From Craspedostauros australis (Eukaryota; Bacillariophyta; Bacillariophyceae; Mastogloiales; Achnanthaceae), in contig JAMXDE010000052.1 of NCBI GenBank assembly GCA_026770025.1, positions 310,001 through 374,000 of the forward strand: a stretch of 64,000 bases of DNA, read 5' to 3'. Positions 1 through 12,000 of this stretch are shown here, in pieces. The notes beneath the pieces are model-generated. The model was not told the DNA's origin and did not search any database. It was given only the letters and a program-made list of their open reading frames with translations. Position 1 is the stretch's first letter. Each line of letters opens with the position of its first letter. Position numbers and translations under genes: made by a program.

Positions 1-1257
1 TCGGTATGATCCGATGATGAGAAGGTTGCGGATGGATTGGTCGATCAAGATCTCCGTAATGAGCTTGAGAGATCGTTCATCAACCCATTGAAGGTCTGAT
101 CGTGCGAGTACAGGTGTGCGAATGTGAGAGATCGGGAACGCGAAAGATACAACGGTGGTTCAGTGTGGTGCGTTGTGACAGCGTACTCGTACGATGCCGC
201 GCCGAGGCCGTGGAGGAACATCGCACACATGAAACAGACAATGCCATTGCTACCACTCACCATCCAGATAGAGCACGAGAGGACGGCCGTCAGTGCAGAT
301 GGCCTTCAGAACGACCTTGAAGCTGTACACCAGCTGAACCCACTCGTTCGTTTTGGATCCCGCATGGGAGAACGTGCCTGTGTCCATCACACTCCCCGAA
401 GCTATCGAGCCCGCAGAAACCGACGCCTGGTCTTCGCGAAGCAACTCGCTTGAGCGACCGCTTCGAAAACTGTTTGAGGTCGCGATACCGACCAAATTGC
501 CAGCATTGCCTGCAAGACTTGCCCGATGTTCCTTCAACAAAGACGCAAGCCCCGGAATGGCTCGACACGCAAGCATGCGGCGTGTGGCATCCATCCTCCG
601 ATTGAGTCCCATCCTGATCCGGTCGCATTCTTCGGTGTCGCCAGATGCAACAAGGCTCCGAAAGAAATGTGACAGCGCATCCACGATGGCCGAGAGATTG
701 CCACCTGCATTGAATTGGTCGTACTTTCCCTTTCCATAGTGACATGGATGCGAGTCAGCTCGTCGCTTGTTTGATGGCATGGGTGATTCATTCTGTACAG
801 AGTGAGCAATTGCGGATGTTTCAGTTTGAGATGGTGGAGACGATGGGGGCGGCGATGGTGACTTGGTTGCGCCATCATTCAATCTATGCAAGAAACGATC
901 CACCAATGTTGATTTGCCCGTCCCTGAATAGCCGTGGATGAGGACGACCTGTGCATCCCTGTTGCTATCGGCACTGCTGCTGTCATCAAGTGTGGGCTTC
1001 GTCAGTGGTTTGCGACATATGCGGCCGTAGATCGAGTTCAATCGTTCCAGCTCGTCTTCGCGTCCCACGAAGGTGTTGAACTGGAATTGATCCCACTGTT
1101 CGTCATCGTCATCGTTGCCATCGTCGTCGTCACCGAACGTGTGGTTGTCGTCGTCGTAGATACTGTGCTTGGGATCATCGGTAGTGTCTGTCCCTGGATG
1201 TGATGAAGCGTACGTTTGATCATCCGTCTGCTCACAGGGAGTTGTTTTGTCTGCCAT
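1..1257 (-). CDS. STAND-type predicted ATPase, paralogue 1 (5' part; runs off the window)
   Basis: First of four related genes. Exon 1 is 261-1257 and exon 2 starts at 95 and leaves the window. The 165 bp intron has a GTGAGT donor and a CAG acceptor and splits an Asp codon (G|AC), restoring the Walker B string LVLYLDDLQWVDERS. Visible parts are an acidic Asp-rich leader, the conserved block FVGREDELERLNSIYGR, and a Walker A loop GYSGTGKS. This order matches the AAA_16/COG3899 predicted-ATPase type of STAND NTPase, regulatory switches that couple nucleotide binding to signalling. The substrate is unknown. The start is the ATG at 1257; it lacks the MWKQ leader of its paralogues, so a missed upstream exon is possible. 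Unspliced RNA would stop within three codons of the donor, just after Walker B. Confidence 0.75.
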
Positions 1258-1933
1258 GGTGCTTGATGCCTTGTCGATCGATGATTTCGAATGTGGTGCG
1301 ACGTATTGCGGGGTCCGATGGTGCGAGACCCGACAGGCTATACCGACACTGTCTTGAAAGAGTGGCTGCTGATCACGATGGCAGCGCTGATGAAGAGAGA
1401 CAGAGAGATGGTATTGTATCTCCTCACTTGTGATGGACGATCAAGTGTTTTGGGTTCGATGGTGGCGCAGTTGCCAAGTTGTTTTATTAGTATCACCAGT
1501 CAGTGCAAAAGTCAACGAGCAGCTGCAAGAAGACCAACACAGCAGATTCGGTGTTGGTATTGGCACGTGGATGTGTTTGTGTATTCTGAATGAAGTCCAA
1601 TGCTCTCTCTCTCTCTCTCTCTCTCTGAAGCGAGGACGTAGGCACGTTCAGCTGCAAGGACGAAGAGCAGGGGAATGCGATGTGAGTGCTGGTGCTCTGC
1701 TTCGTGGCAACAAACGGTTCGCTGGGATGCTCGCGAGCGCTGTGTCGTTTCTGGTCACGGCCTTTGAGAAATCGCGCAAGTTTGGACGCTGTTGTGCCGA
1801 CAGCTCGAAATAGCTCCAGACGTACAGTGAAGGAGATGAGAGAAACACTTGGAAACGGTAATGAATATCGCTGTGTTCTTCGTTGGTGCCCTTGATGGAG
1901 ACTGGACGATGAATGGACACAAGCGAAGTTCTG
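1258..1933. other. Intergenic spacer upstream of STAND paralogue 1
   Basis: This is the 5' flank of the minus-strand STAND gene and ends at the DNA transposon. It holds a CT dinucleotide microsatellite near 1603-1626. No ORF here resembles a protein I recognise. Confidence 0.5.
1603..1626. repeat. (CT)n microsatellite
   Basis: About twelve uninterrupted CT units in the 5' flank of STAND paralogue 1. Confidence 0.9.
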
Positions 1934-2263
1934 GAACACCCAACATTTTGTCCGATTTTCACTTTTCTAGATCGTGACCTAATTTAACGGGACTTAATAC
2001 ACTGCGTTGAGACAGAAAAGTGAATCGCCTGAAATCCTGAAAATCGTAGATAGGGTTACGCTATTGCTCTTCAATTGTCGTTGGTCCAGGCACGACAGAG
2101 ACCGGACAAAACCGGAGAAACTAGGTCAGACCGGACAGACCGGACAAAATGACCGGACAAACCGGACAGACCGGACAAAACGACCGGACAGACCGGACAA
2201 ACCGGACAAAACGACCGGACAGACCGGACAAAACAAACGAATCAACCGGACAGACCGGACAAA
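1934..2263 (+). repeat. Left terminal inverted repeat with subterminal tandem array
   Basis: Positions 1934-2098 are the unique part of the inverted repeat. Positions 2099-2263 are a tandem array of roughly 10-22 bp units built from ACCGGACAG and ACCGGACAAA. The right end (5138-5497) mirrors it in reverse complement. Such arrays could hold repeated transposase binding sites. Confidence 0.9.
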
Positions 2264-2342
2264 ACTCAAGAATTTATCGAACTATTTAACGGACGTTTGG
2301 TCGAATATAACGGACATTTGGATCGTGAAGAAACAGACAAAA

Positions 2343-3301
2343 CTACTTCGCACGGAGTGACGCAAGCCAACCCAAACCACAAGAACAGATCAGCGAAACA
2401 AGACAACAAGCCAGCTTTGCACTGAAGTATGGCATCATGCCAATGCAAATGCCTGGTTCTATTGCAATACATGTGTTGTTCTTATTAATGTTTTGTGGTA
2501 TGACATCAAATCTCGAAGAGTTCTGCTCCATCATCCTGATGGTATTGCACAATGACACAAATGGCTTCAAACACATGCTTCTGCTTTTCTGTGCCATGCG
2601 AAAAGTGATCTCCAGCACGCTGAAGAACTCCAGTCTCTCATTGAAGGTCTCATGATGCAACCATGCTCTGCTCTTGAAGTTTTCAAGTTCTGGCCCATCG
2701 ATCTCATTTGGTGTTCACATCATATTCTTTTTCATACGACTCGTCCTGTGCCCACGATCAGTAATGATGACTTTTCCACCTGTGATCTGATGCAACAATC
2801 CTTCACAACAAATAGTCAAGTCATGTTTACCTCCTTGGTGGAGCCCGTGGATCCAAACACACTTTAAGTGGTACACAGTGATTGCGATCTCATATTCGAG
2901 AGCACCGTGGTTGAACTTCTTCGAGCCCCATGCCAGATCTGTGTTGAGTTTTGAGTGTTTCTGCTCCCATGCATGAAAATCTGTGCTGTCAACTGTGGCA
3001 ATGAAAGCTGTTCTCTCTGGATCATTCAATGAGCTTGGCCAAACAATCATGCCAGCTTTCATTGCTGCAATCATTTTGATCCAGCACCATAGATGATTCC
3101 ATATTGCATACTATCAACATATCCCATATGCTGCAGCAAGGATGTTGGCATTCTTTGGATAGGTCCATAGAAAGCATAGAACTGCAAGGAACATTCAGAA
3201 GCCTCTTCCAGTGTTGTCATATTGTGATGTGTTTGCTGCGGAAGTAGTGGTTGTGTGCATGTCATCCCAAATACCTGAAATAGTTTCCGGCCAAGATGCA
3301 T
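2343..3301 (-). pseudogene. Harbinger/ISL2EU-like DDE transposase remnant
   Basis: Three minus-strand reading frames together cover a transposase-like core. Piece one (3301-3071) includes MPTSLLQHMGYVDSMQYG. Piece two (3074-2715) carries VDSTDFHAWE, then KFNHGALEYEIAITV, VWIHGLHQGGKHDL and IITDRGH. Piece three (2660-2343) starts with HHETFNERLEFF. VDSTDF, the Asp of TDRGH and the Glu of HHETFNERL fit the three positions of a DDE triad. The shift from piece one to two is a simple frame slip at an ATGA overlap near 3071-3074; piece two ends at a TGA before piece three, and 2661-2714 is not in frame with either. It would have cut and pasted the surrounding element. Family identity is by motif recognition only. 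Confidence 0.65.
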
Positions 3302-5137
3302 AGTGAGATCGGAACATGGTATTTCTTTGATCCATTGTCATGTCAAGAAACAAAGGGCAAATACCAGTTCAGCAATAAAACCTTGTTCCAGGACACCCAA
3401 TGGTTAAGCAATGAGCATTTGTACAGAGGGTATGTATGGCTTCTGTTGATGTGATGTGGTGGCAATGCTGCTGGCTTTGTTGTCATTGGTATTCTCTCCA
3501 TTAGGTGTGAAATTGCCAATATGTTTGGTGCATTATGGTTGATCTTCCCTACTTGAGGATTTGTCAACATCATTGCTGTGTTCTTGGTTGTGAGATTGAT
3601 GCTGTTGCAATGTGCAAGCGTTGAGTCAAGAGAAAAGAAGTTTCAACATAGAAAGCCTGTGTCAGAAATATTCATTCTTGAGGGCATTTTCCACAGGACT
3701 CCAATCATTGTCATCCAATGCAAGGAAGACATCAGAGTATGTGGAGTGCAAGTCCTGCCATAGCCAAAGTGCTGTGGAATTTTGCAGCACGAGTGGGATA
3801 GATGGATCATGGTTGTGGATCACCATAGTGAGAGAAGTCCAAGACATTGATGATGCTGTTCCTGTGGCTGCTTACCTCGAGGCAGGCACTGTCATCATGA
3901 CAAGAAAAGGCAAGAACAAATGAAGTTTGATTTGTGAGCTTTCTCTCTCTGCATTCTGTTGTCCTCACTTTGGTTGTATCACTGTCTTGTCATTGTGTTC
4001 TATGTTTGCTGCAGGTACTTGGCAACTCGGTCTGTTCTTTGTCTATTCTTGGCACAACACATCAAGCAGTCCAATCAGAGAATGCTTCTTGCTGCTCCTG
4101 CATCCGTGGATGGACAAGCTTGCATTTTTGCAACAGTTCGTTGTTCTCGAATGTTTGGGGCAAGCTCTCTTGTTTTATCTATCAGGAACTCAGACAGCCA
4201 GGCATCATGCCAAGCTCAAAGAATCGCACAGAAGCCAAATCCTGAGTGAAATCATCATTGTTCCACAGAATCAACAAGAAAGGAGTGGTCAAGACATAGC
4301 ACAAACACCACAGCATACTCCAAACATCCCCACAATGTCAAGAAGAGAGGGTTGTATCAAGTGAAAGGCTAGCAAAGCAAAATTCATCATTCTACAGGAC
4401 TTGCTAGATGGTGTCTTGCCAATGACTGAAGAAGAGTTATCTGCTGCAGAAGTGTGGGACACATGCTGCTTCCACATGGCTGAATTTGTTGATGTTGTGC
4501 TCAGCCAGTTTGAAGCTCACCTTTGCGATCATTGGAAACAGTTGGGCAAGAAAGAGTTGCACCCCATGGTGGAATTGGTCTCATTGGAACATGATAGATG
4601 CATACACCCAAGAGAAGCAATGAATTCTTGTGGAGGCTTGGTGCTCAACATGTCCACTGCAAGTATGCTCCTCCAACAAGACACCCAAAAAGTTGAACAA
4701 ACAGAGGCGACACCATCAGAGTTGCAGCAACCCTGACCAGTATATATGTGCAATTTGGAAAACGCAAATTCAAAGAACACATCTACCAGGAAGTGCAACA
4801 AATCAAGCTTATTTTCTATCTTGAAACCAAGCACGGCAACCCTTAATTGAGTAGAGCGTATTGAACTTGAGCAGAGTGTCTCAGAATGGAGTACGCAACA
4901 GTAAGAACCAGCACCACTCTTCACAGCTTTTGCTATCTACTTTCCACATGCTAATCGCATCAACCAAAAATACTTGCCGGAGGTCGTTCTCCACACTCAA
5001 CCCAGACACTCGCAATGTTGCTCCCATTTGATCCATCGCACGTCGCCGTGCCGACCTTCAGTGCTGGTTTGGGTACACTGTCCGTTAACAGTGTCCGCTA
5101 AGTTCGTTAATATTGTCCGGTCTGTACGTTCTGTTCG

Positions 5138-5497
5138 CTAGTTTTTGTCCGGTCTGTCCGGTCATTTTGTCCGGTTTGTCCGGTCGTTTTGTCCGGTCTG
5201 TCCGGTTTGTCCGGTCATTTTGTCCGGTCTGTCCGGTCTGTCCGGTCGTTTTGTCCGGTCTGTCCGTTTTGTCCGGTCATTTGTCCGGTATGTCCGGTCT
5301 GACCTAGTTTCTCCGGTTTTGTCCGGTCTCTCTTGATGGGCGTGAACGAACCACAATTGAAGTAAAATAGCGTAACCCTAAGTATGCTGTTTGGGATTTC
5401 GGCTGATTCACTTTTCTGTCTCAACGCCGTGTATTAAGTCCCGTTAAAGTAAGTCACGAGCTAGAAAAGTGAAAATCGGACAAAATGTTGGGTGTTC
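5138..5497 (-). repeat. Right terminal inverted repeat with subterminal tandem array
   Basis: Reverse complement of the left end. The TGTCCGGT-type array occupies about 5138-5332 and the unique part about 5333-5497. A handful of substitutions and small indels separate the two ends, so the insertion is not brand new. Confidence 0.9.
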
Positions 5498-6801
5498 CTG
5501 CATGGCTATTGCGAACATTTATGGCGATTGGGTATCGCGTCACATCACGTTTGTTCCTAGCGTTCGCAAACGTCGGTGACCAACAAGAACAAGACAGGTT
5601 CACAAACTAGTTCGTTGTACTTGAGTAATTCAGCACGTGTCCAGCGACAAAAACATGTTGATGTGGAAAAGTCCGTCGCTGAACTAAACACGGATTGGCC
5701 TTCAACACAGAATCGTCGGCATGGCTTGACTGATGTGATCCAATCCTGCTCAGATCAATCCGAGCAACATGGCTTCCCATCAAATCAGCCACTGTTCGAA
5801 GCCCATGTCCACGCTGCGGGTGTCTTTGCCGTTGTTCTCCTGTTGATGGTGAGCACTTGATCTTGCTCATGTTCTGCACAACAAGAGTTCGCGGGCGAGA
5901 ACAAGCAGTCCTCTGACATCGTCGTGCAAACGATCCAACAAGAAGAATCGTCAGCCACGTCACGGAGTAACACGACCCAAGATAGCGAGAAGATACCACT
6001 AACGAACCAGTACCACAAGACGTGTTGCCATATTGGTGAAATAGTGTTGGATAATGGCTTATTCTGCCGCGTCTCCATTATTGCGATCATCGAAAGAGAC
6101 CGCGAATCTTCGCCAAATCACAAAGGCACATAAAAAACGCACCAACTCTCTTGCCATTCCGAACGAAGAACACAGAACATGTCAGAACACAGCCCCGTCC
6201 AGTACATTCAATGGACTATATATCATTTCAAACAGGATCTGACAAAGCGCATCAAGAACCGCAACACCCCTTCTCCACACAGAACAACAAACTCCTTCAA
6301 CAAACCAAACCAAAATTAATCTGTCCAAATGACCACAACAACACACCACTTATGCTTCATCCCACCTTCTCCCTTCGCTCTGTCTTGGTTGTGAAGTGTC
6401 GCAAGTGTCATTTGTCAACAACGCCCAGGTTGTCTTCGACTCCAACTGTACGCACAGAAACACAATAGTATCGCGCACACCCTTGGACAATTACGCACAA
6501 GCGGACAATCGCAATGAAGCTCTTTCGTGACCTGACGACAAAACAGCACATCTTCTCCCACCTTTTCTCCCACGCGTAACTCACCGATTACAGGAACGTA
6601 AACGCGTGGAAATGGCGCATGTTGACGGTAACACGATGACGCAGTAACACGACCACACAACCACAAATCAACACGGAAGTCACCACAATGCCCCAACCAC
6701 ACCTTCCTGGATTCCGCCAACTCCATCTCATAAAACCAAATCACCATCCACCTCACTCCAGCTTCCTTCGAATCAATCCAACTTGACACAAGAACACAAC
6801 C
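5498..6801. other. Intergenic spacer between DNA transposon and diatom-family gene
   Basis: No convincing coding sequence. The last few hundred bases before 6802 are rich in CAACA and ACCA tracts and probably include the promoter and 5' UTR of the downstream gene. Short ORFs here show no recognisable domain. Confidence 0.5.
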
Positions 6802-7470
6802 ATGCCAGCCTCAATCGTAATGCAACCAACCAACACCACCACCTTCAACAACAACAGCAACAAGAGAAAGAACACAAGGAAGAACCGCGGCAAGTCCGTC
6901 GCCTTCCATCAAACTGTCAGAGTCAAGGAGATCATCCACATCAACGACTACACCAACGATGAGATCGATGCCTGCTGGTGCTCAAAGCAGGACCAGGTCC
7001 ACACCAGACAGGACATCGCCAACACACTCAGACAGCACAACAGCAACAGCGACAGCAATCTTGACATTCGCGGCTTGGAATGTCGCACCCAGCAAGGATC
7101 TCAACAGAGACGAGCGGACCGCGATGAATCCATCTCCGCCGTCCTCGATGAACAGTATCTGCAGGAACATGAAGGATCCTCCTGTCCCGACATGATCTCA
7201 GCAGTGTATGCCGACACCACACGCAACGCACAGATGAGAGCCAACGTGCAAGCGATGCTGGATTATCAGGTGGTGTATTACACAGAGCACACCGATGACA
7301 AGCAGACAGCGATGGACATGGACATGAACATGACCATGGACACAGCCACAACAAGCACAAGCACAAGCACTGCGATGTGCGCATCGCGTCAAGTGCAGAG
7401 TGTTGTGCTGCAGACGAACCAGCAGCATCAATCCATGGTGTTCCGCAGCGTTGCCGGAAGTGCCGCTTAG
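6802..7470 (+). CDS. Diatom-type 'DYT' family protein of unknown function
   Basis: Single-exon ORF of 222 aa in a good ATG context (AACC before ATG). Residues about 33-60 read SVAFHQTVRVKEI, then HINDYTNDEIDACW. Residues about 89-155 hold RGLECRT, an AVLDEQ block and a C-terminal stretch with a D.I..VY pattern. From memory, this pairing of a VxF..xVxV..I.HI.DYT..E...W motif with an RGLE.RT...AVLDEQ block marks a large family of small proteins seen in many copies in diatom genomes, with no assigned function. The N-terminus is Asn/Lys-rich and basic, and the C-terminus has low-complexity Met-Asp and Thr-Ser repeats. No signal peptide or membrane helix is evident, so a cytosolic or nuclear protein is likely. 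Confidence 0.8.
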   Translation: MPASIVMQPTNTTTFNNNSNKRKNTRKNRGKSVAFHQTVRVKEIIHINDYTNDEIDACWCSKQDQVHTRQDIANTLRQHNSNSDSNLDIRGLECRTQQGSQQRRADRDESISAVLDEQYLQEHEGSSCPDMISAVYADTTRNAQMRANVQAMLDYQVVYYTEHTDDKQTAMDMDMNMTMDTATTSTSTSTAMCASRQVQSVVLQTNQQHQSMVFRSVAGSAA

Positions 7471-9067
7471 AGAAGACCACATCCGTGATTGGTCAACGAT
7501 GTACACTATCATGCATTATGAGTGTACATCAATCGCAACTGCAAGCACGAACGTGAACAACGTACACACTCTGGACACCATACAAAAACATAGATAGAAC
7601 TCATAGACGCCAATTGACACCCACAGACACTCATAGACCTGTCCATTGAACAAGCTCATCATAAAGATAAACTGCAATGCCAATCACATCAACTGAGAAT
7701 CTTCAAACAACACGACCACTTGTATCGCTGTCAACGTCTTCTGGTGTGCACGCCACATGGACGTTCGGATCCGATACCACCGAATTGTGGATCACTCCAG
7801 GAATGCAACTCCAGAGGTATGTCCAGCATGATCAAGTTCGACCAAGGCAGCCCAGAACACTGCATCGAGCCACCGCCAGACTCCACCAATGTCTCATGAC
7901 ATTGCAGCCGTCCGTGTCAGACGTTGCCTGGCAACACGGGCTTCTCCGCTGTGGCGAAACAGTCCAACGCATCTTGTCAGCCATTCTTCCAGAGCCAACA
8001 AGCGACATAGCTCGTACGAGGATGCTGATCGCATGATCTGCGAGCAGAAAACACAACGAAAAGTCAAGGCCTCCCATTTTTCTGTGCCTACAGTTGGGAT
8101 GGATCAAAAAGAGGGACCGCACACCCCACCAGCTATTCGAGGTGAGACAGGGCAGTACTGGAGACCATCCACAATAACGACAACAACAACGGAGATGGAG
8201 GACTCTGCATGGACAGCAAAGATCACGCAGATGCCGTTTGTGCAAAAAAGGATGATGAGGAAGGAGAGCAAAAAGATGAGTGTCGGAGGGTGACAGAGGG
8301 CGATGTATCGTTCAGTCTTGTCGAGAAGGACAGCATCTGTGTGAGTCGCGGCGTCGGGAAACAACCGCGCTAAGCACAGACAAGGGGTTTGCTCAGAGTC
8401 GTGGCTCATCAAGGACAGAGTGCGCAATCATGTCACAGCGACGGGGACTTGAAGGCCGCGCCGCTCTGACATTGATGCTTCTGTTGTCTGTCAAGGCTAT
8501 GATGATGCTCATAATGCCATGGAGTCCATGGGCGCAGCTCATTCTCTGCTTTCCGCGCTGCGCGCAGATGGAGGAACGGAATGGAGAACGAAGCACAAAA
8601 ACGCAACCAAGGCACAGTGTTGTTCTGTTCCCACGTTGTTTGGAGCTGAACGATTTGTTGATTCGGACGTGTTAAATGTAGGTACACGTTTGGATGGTCA
8701 TGTACACGACTGGATAAATGATTCTTGGAAAGACTGAAATGAAGGAGATCGAACACAAAAGAACAAATGACGTCGACGGGTCCGGATGGGAGTTGGTAGT
8801 CGACACGGCATCCTATGAATACTTCTCCACAGAGAGGTAGATGCTAGCACACTGCCATTTCCAGCAACCACCACCTGCACCATGACAGCTCTCCTCGGCG
8901 CCTCTCGGTATCTGACACCATCCAACGAGTGCCTCCAGCATTGGAGAATGGAGAGGTAGCAAACGCGAGCATTATCGCGATTCCACAATCGCTGACGGGG
9001 ACAAGGCGAAGTTCTGCTCTGAGGCCAGTCTGCTTGTAAGGTTACGCATGCAAAATGATAGGATCAG
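7471..9067. other. Intergenic spacer with one weak ORF
   Basis: An ATG ORF on the plus strand at 7677-8036 (119 aa) has no recognisable domain and may be chance. The rest is the 3' flank of the preceding gene and of the minus-strand STAND paralogue 2. No repeats or RNA genes were seen. Confidence 0.4.
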
Positions 9068-12000
9068 TTAAAGCGCATCAAAGTTCACCTCTGCCATGAT
9101 CTTGTGGGCTGTGGCAACGCACATTCGCGTATCTGCTGTATGCCGGGCAGTTCTTCGTTTTCGTCGCCGCTCGCTGCCTTTCCCATTGTCCCCATCAACA
9201 CCGCCTTCCAGCATGCTTCGATCGAGAAAGTTCGGATGCTTCTCCAGCAGCTGTTCAACCTTTGCCCTTGCCCCCCACTCGTTGTACAGCGAGATGGCAT
9301 TCCCCAGATAATGCCGCGACCAGTAGAACCCGGTGTCGTCGTCCATCAGGCTTGTGCTCTCGAAAGTCGAGCTTTTTGTTGTGCCAATTGCTTCCTTTTT
9401 GGCGGAGTCGCTGTGGTCAACTTGCGATTTGCGTTTGGCATCGGCGGGTGCTTGCTTGTTCAAAAAGTACTCGGCTGCAAGCTCATTTGCAAGTGCGGTT
9501 TCGTGGATGTAGCCAGACCTTGCGCAGAATGAGATGGCCTTGTCGTATGCCGCCTTCACTTCATCCTCCGATCCTTTTCCTGATGCTGCCATCAGGTCCG
9601 CTTGCATTATCATGTATCGATGCAAGTTGTTACTACCTCTGATTTCTATTGTCGACTTCAACATATTGCTGTACTGCTGCGACTGGCGGCTGTACTTCCT
9701 TCTCTTCCTCTTGTTCGGCGTGCGTTGGGCCAACCTGGAAAGCGCCAGCCCGCTACAGAACAGCCTTACAGAGACAACAATGAATGCGTTGTTGCCTTTG
9801 GTGACGCAGTAAAGAGGCTCGATGTAACCGCATCCAGCCTCGAGATCGCCGAAGTACGTTGCCAGCATGATCCGGCTGCAATAGAAATAGCTCCAACTGA
9901 CGTAGTTCCAGAGCTTGATATCTTTCAAAGGGATGATATCGAACGATTCTTTCCAGCCCTTGTCTGGATATGTAGCGACGGTCGATGGTATACCCATCAG
10001 TGTCTCCGCCATATCTTGCCACGGCGAGAACGTGTCGAATGTTGCTTGGAGACCGTAGTGCTTCAGCTGCGCTATGCAGGTCTTGCCAGTCTTCTGCAGC
10101 TGTGAAAGTGGCAGACCGCATAATTGAGCTTGCATCAAGCTACCCGCCCAGCATCGGTACGCTACTTCGATATTCCCGCTCTCCATCCCAGCCTGCTGGC
10201 CTTGTCGATACTGGTCCAAGCAAACGTGCACAGACTCCGTCCATGCTGTCACGAAGTGTGTCAGGGTGGAATAGAACATGCACAAAACACTCTTGCATAC
10301 CGTGCGATCCATGATTCTGCGTGAGAGCGCGCATAATCGTCTTGAGAGCTCTGGATGCTTGAAGACGCTCACAGCAATGGAACCGACTGCCGCAAGTGAG
10401 TAAGCCCCTTCAGCACATAGGCCATACTTCAGCATCAACCTGGTCTGTCGGACCATGGCCAGCATCATGGTGCCCTTGCAACCGGCGTGATATGCCACAT
10501 CGATGAAGAAGAACAGGATCTTCATGGTCATTTTGATCTTGGGGTCGGTCATGATGGGGAGGTCCAGAACCTCGTCATCTGTATGCTTCGCGAAGTACTT
10601 CTTGATCTTGCCAAAGTCCCTCAATGCCAGGAAAAGGTGATTCCTCATGGGAAATGTCCCAAGCATCTTCAATGATCGGAGGTCCAAGTTCATGGCTTCT
10701 CTCGATCTTTCCAGGCGGCACAGCGCCATCACCAGGGACGAGTTGACCCGGATGACACCCTCGATAGACGCGCCTGAGTTGTCGATAACTGTTTGACATA
10801 GCATTGAGCCCTTGTCATAATTTCCAAGAGTCAACTCCACCTCCGATAGGCTCCGATACACCTCGATGCTCAGATCGTGTTGGTCTTTCCAGCGATCAGG
10901 AATTTTCGTCTCAAGATTCGTCAATGCCAGGTTCAGGTACTTTGCTGCCGGGACGAAGGCAGCAACGGCAATGGCGAGCTGCCCGACCTTGAGATTCAGA
11001 TTGACCAGGTCGATTGCCGGGATGATGTTCTCGGACACTGCGAGTGATGATACGTTCTCGAGATGCCCCGCGGCGACGAACCACATCCAGTCTTCGCCCA
11101 GGATGGGATCAGATGCGATGTCGATGAGATGCTTTCCAATGCGATACTTTATTTGATCGACCTCATCGCCAGGAACGCTCAATGAGAAGGCCGCCTGCTG
11201 GATTCGGTCGTGGACAAAACGGAACGACTCGCCGGAGCCGACCATGCGTTGCTTCGTGGTTGCGTCGACGTGGATCCGCTCTAGCAGTTCCTCCTTGACC
11301 GCCAGATTCAACGCGTCACCGACGCTCATCTCGGCCAATGAGAGATTGCGCCTTGTGCTCTCTCCACCAGCGCGCTGCTGCTGTTGCTCTTCGATCTCCC
11401 GACCCATTAGCGTCTCCAACACTGACTGACAGAACGTTGATCGAAGAAACGAGGCCATTTGCAAACACTTCTGCAGATCCTGTGGCAGCGAATGCAGCTT
11501 CGATGTGATCAGATCAACCACGTTGGCGGCCATGTCAATCTCATCAGCTGCCCGCTGCCCATCCCATTCCCACTGCAACGTATGGATGTTGCGAGTCAGG
11601 ACCTTGCGACGGCGCAACCCTTCCAGTGCCTGCATCGTGTACAGCACATTGCCTTTCGTCTTGTCATGGAGCAACTTCGCTAGAGGGGCTGTTTTGATTG
11701 CATCCAGTCGAAGTGAGGATGCAAGAAGGTCCGCAGTTTGGGTGACAGTGAGATCGTCAAGCGGGATGTCATGGATGGTCTTTCCATTGTTTTTCCACTG
11801 GGAGACGGCGGTGGTGAGCTGGTGCTTAGGATCGCTGTGTACCTCGTTGGATCGATATGACCCAATGATGAGAAGGTTGCGGATGGACGGATCGAGGAGG
11901 ATCTCCGTGATGAGTTTGAGAGATCGCTCATCGATCCATTGGAGATCTAGTTATAGAATGTGAAGGTGCGTATGAGCGCAATACGAGAAGGTGAGAATGA

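Larger units (their letters stand above)
1934..5497. mobile_element. Harbinger-like DNA transposon with long inverted repeats (decayed)
   Basis: Both ends carry the same sequence in inverted orientation, beginning GAACACCCAAC. The first ~165 bp of each end align closely, then both enter an array of short ACCGGACAG/ACCGGACAAA repeats. The trinucleotide CTG sits immediately outside each end (1931-1933 and 5498-5500), consistent with the 3 bp target-site duplication of PIF/Harbinger elements. The interior holds a minus-strand DDE transposase remnant (2343-3301) and, between about 3340 and 4920, only short broken ORFs that I cannot assign. Harbinger elements often carry a second, Myb-like protein; none is recognisable here. 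The element no longer encodes an intact transposase. The family call is an inference from the transposase motifs and the 3 bp duplication. Confidence 0.8.

Noticed and set aside
2099-2263. Short regular repeats resembling a CRISPR array or telomeric satellite
   Set aside because: Units are contiguous without unique spacers, and the array is mirrored inside the inverted repeats of a transposon.
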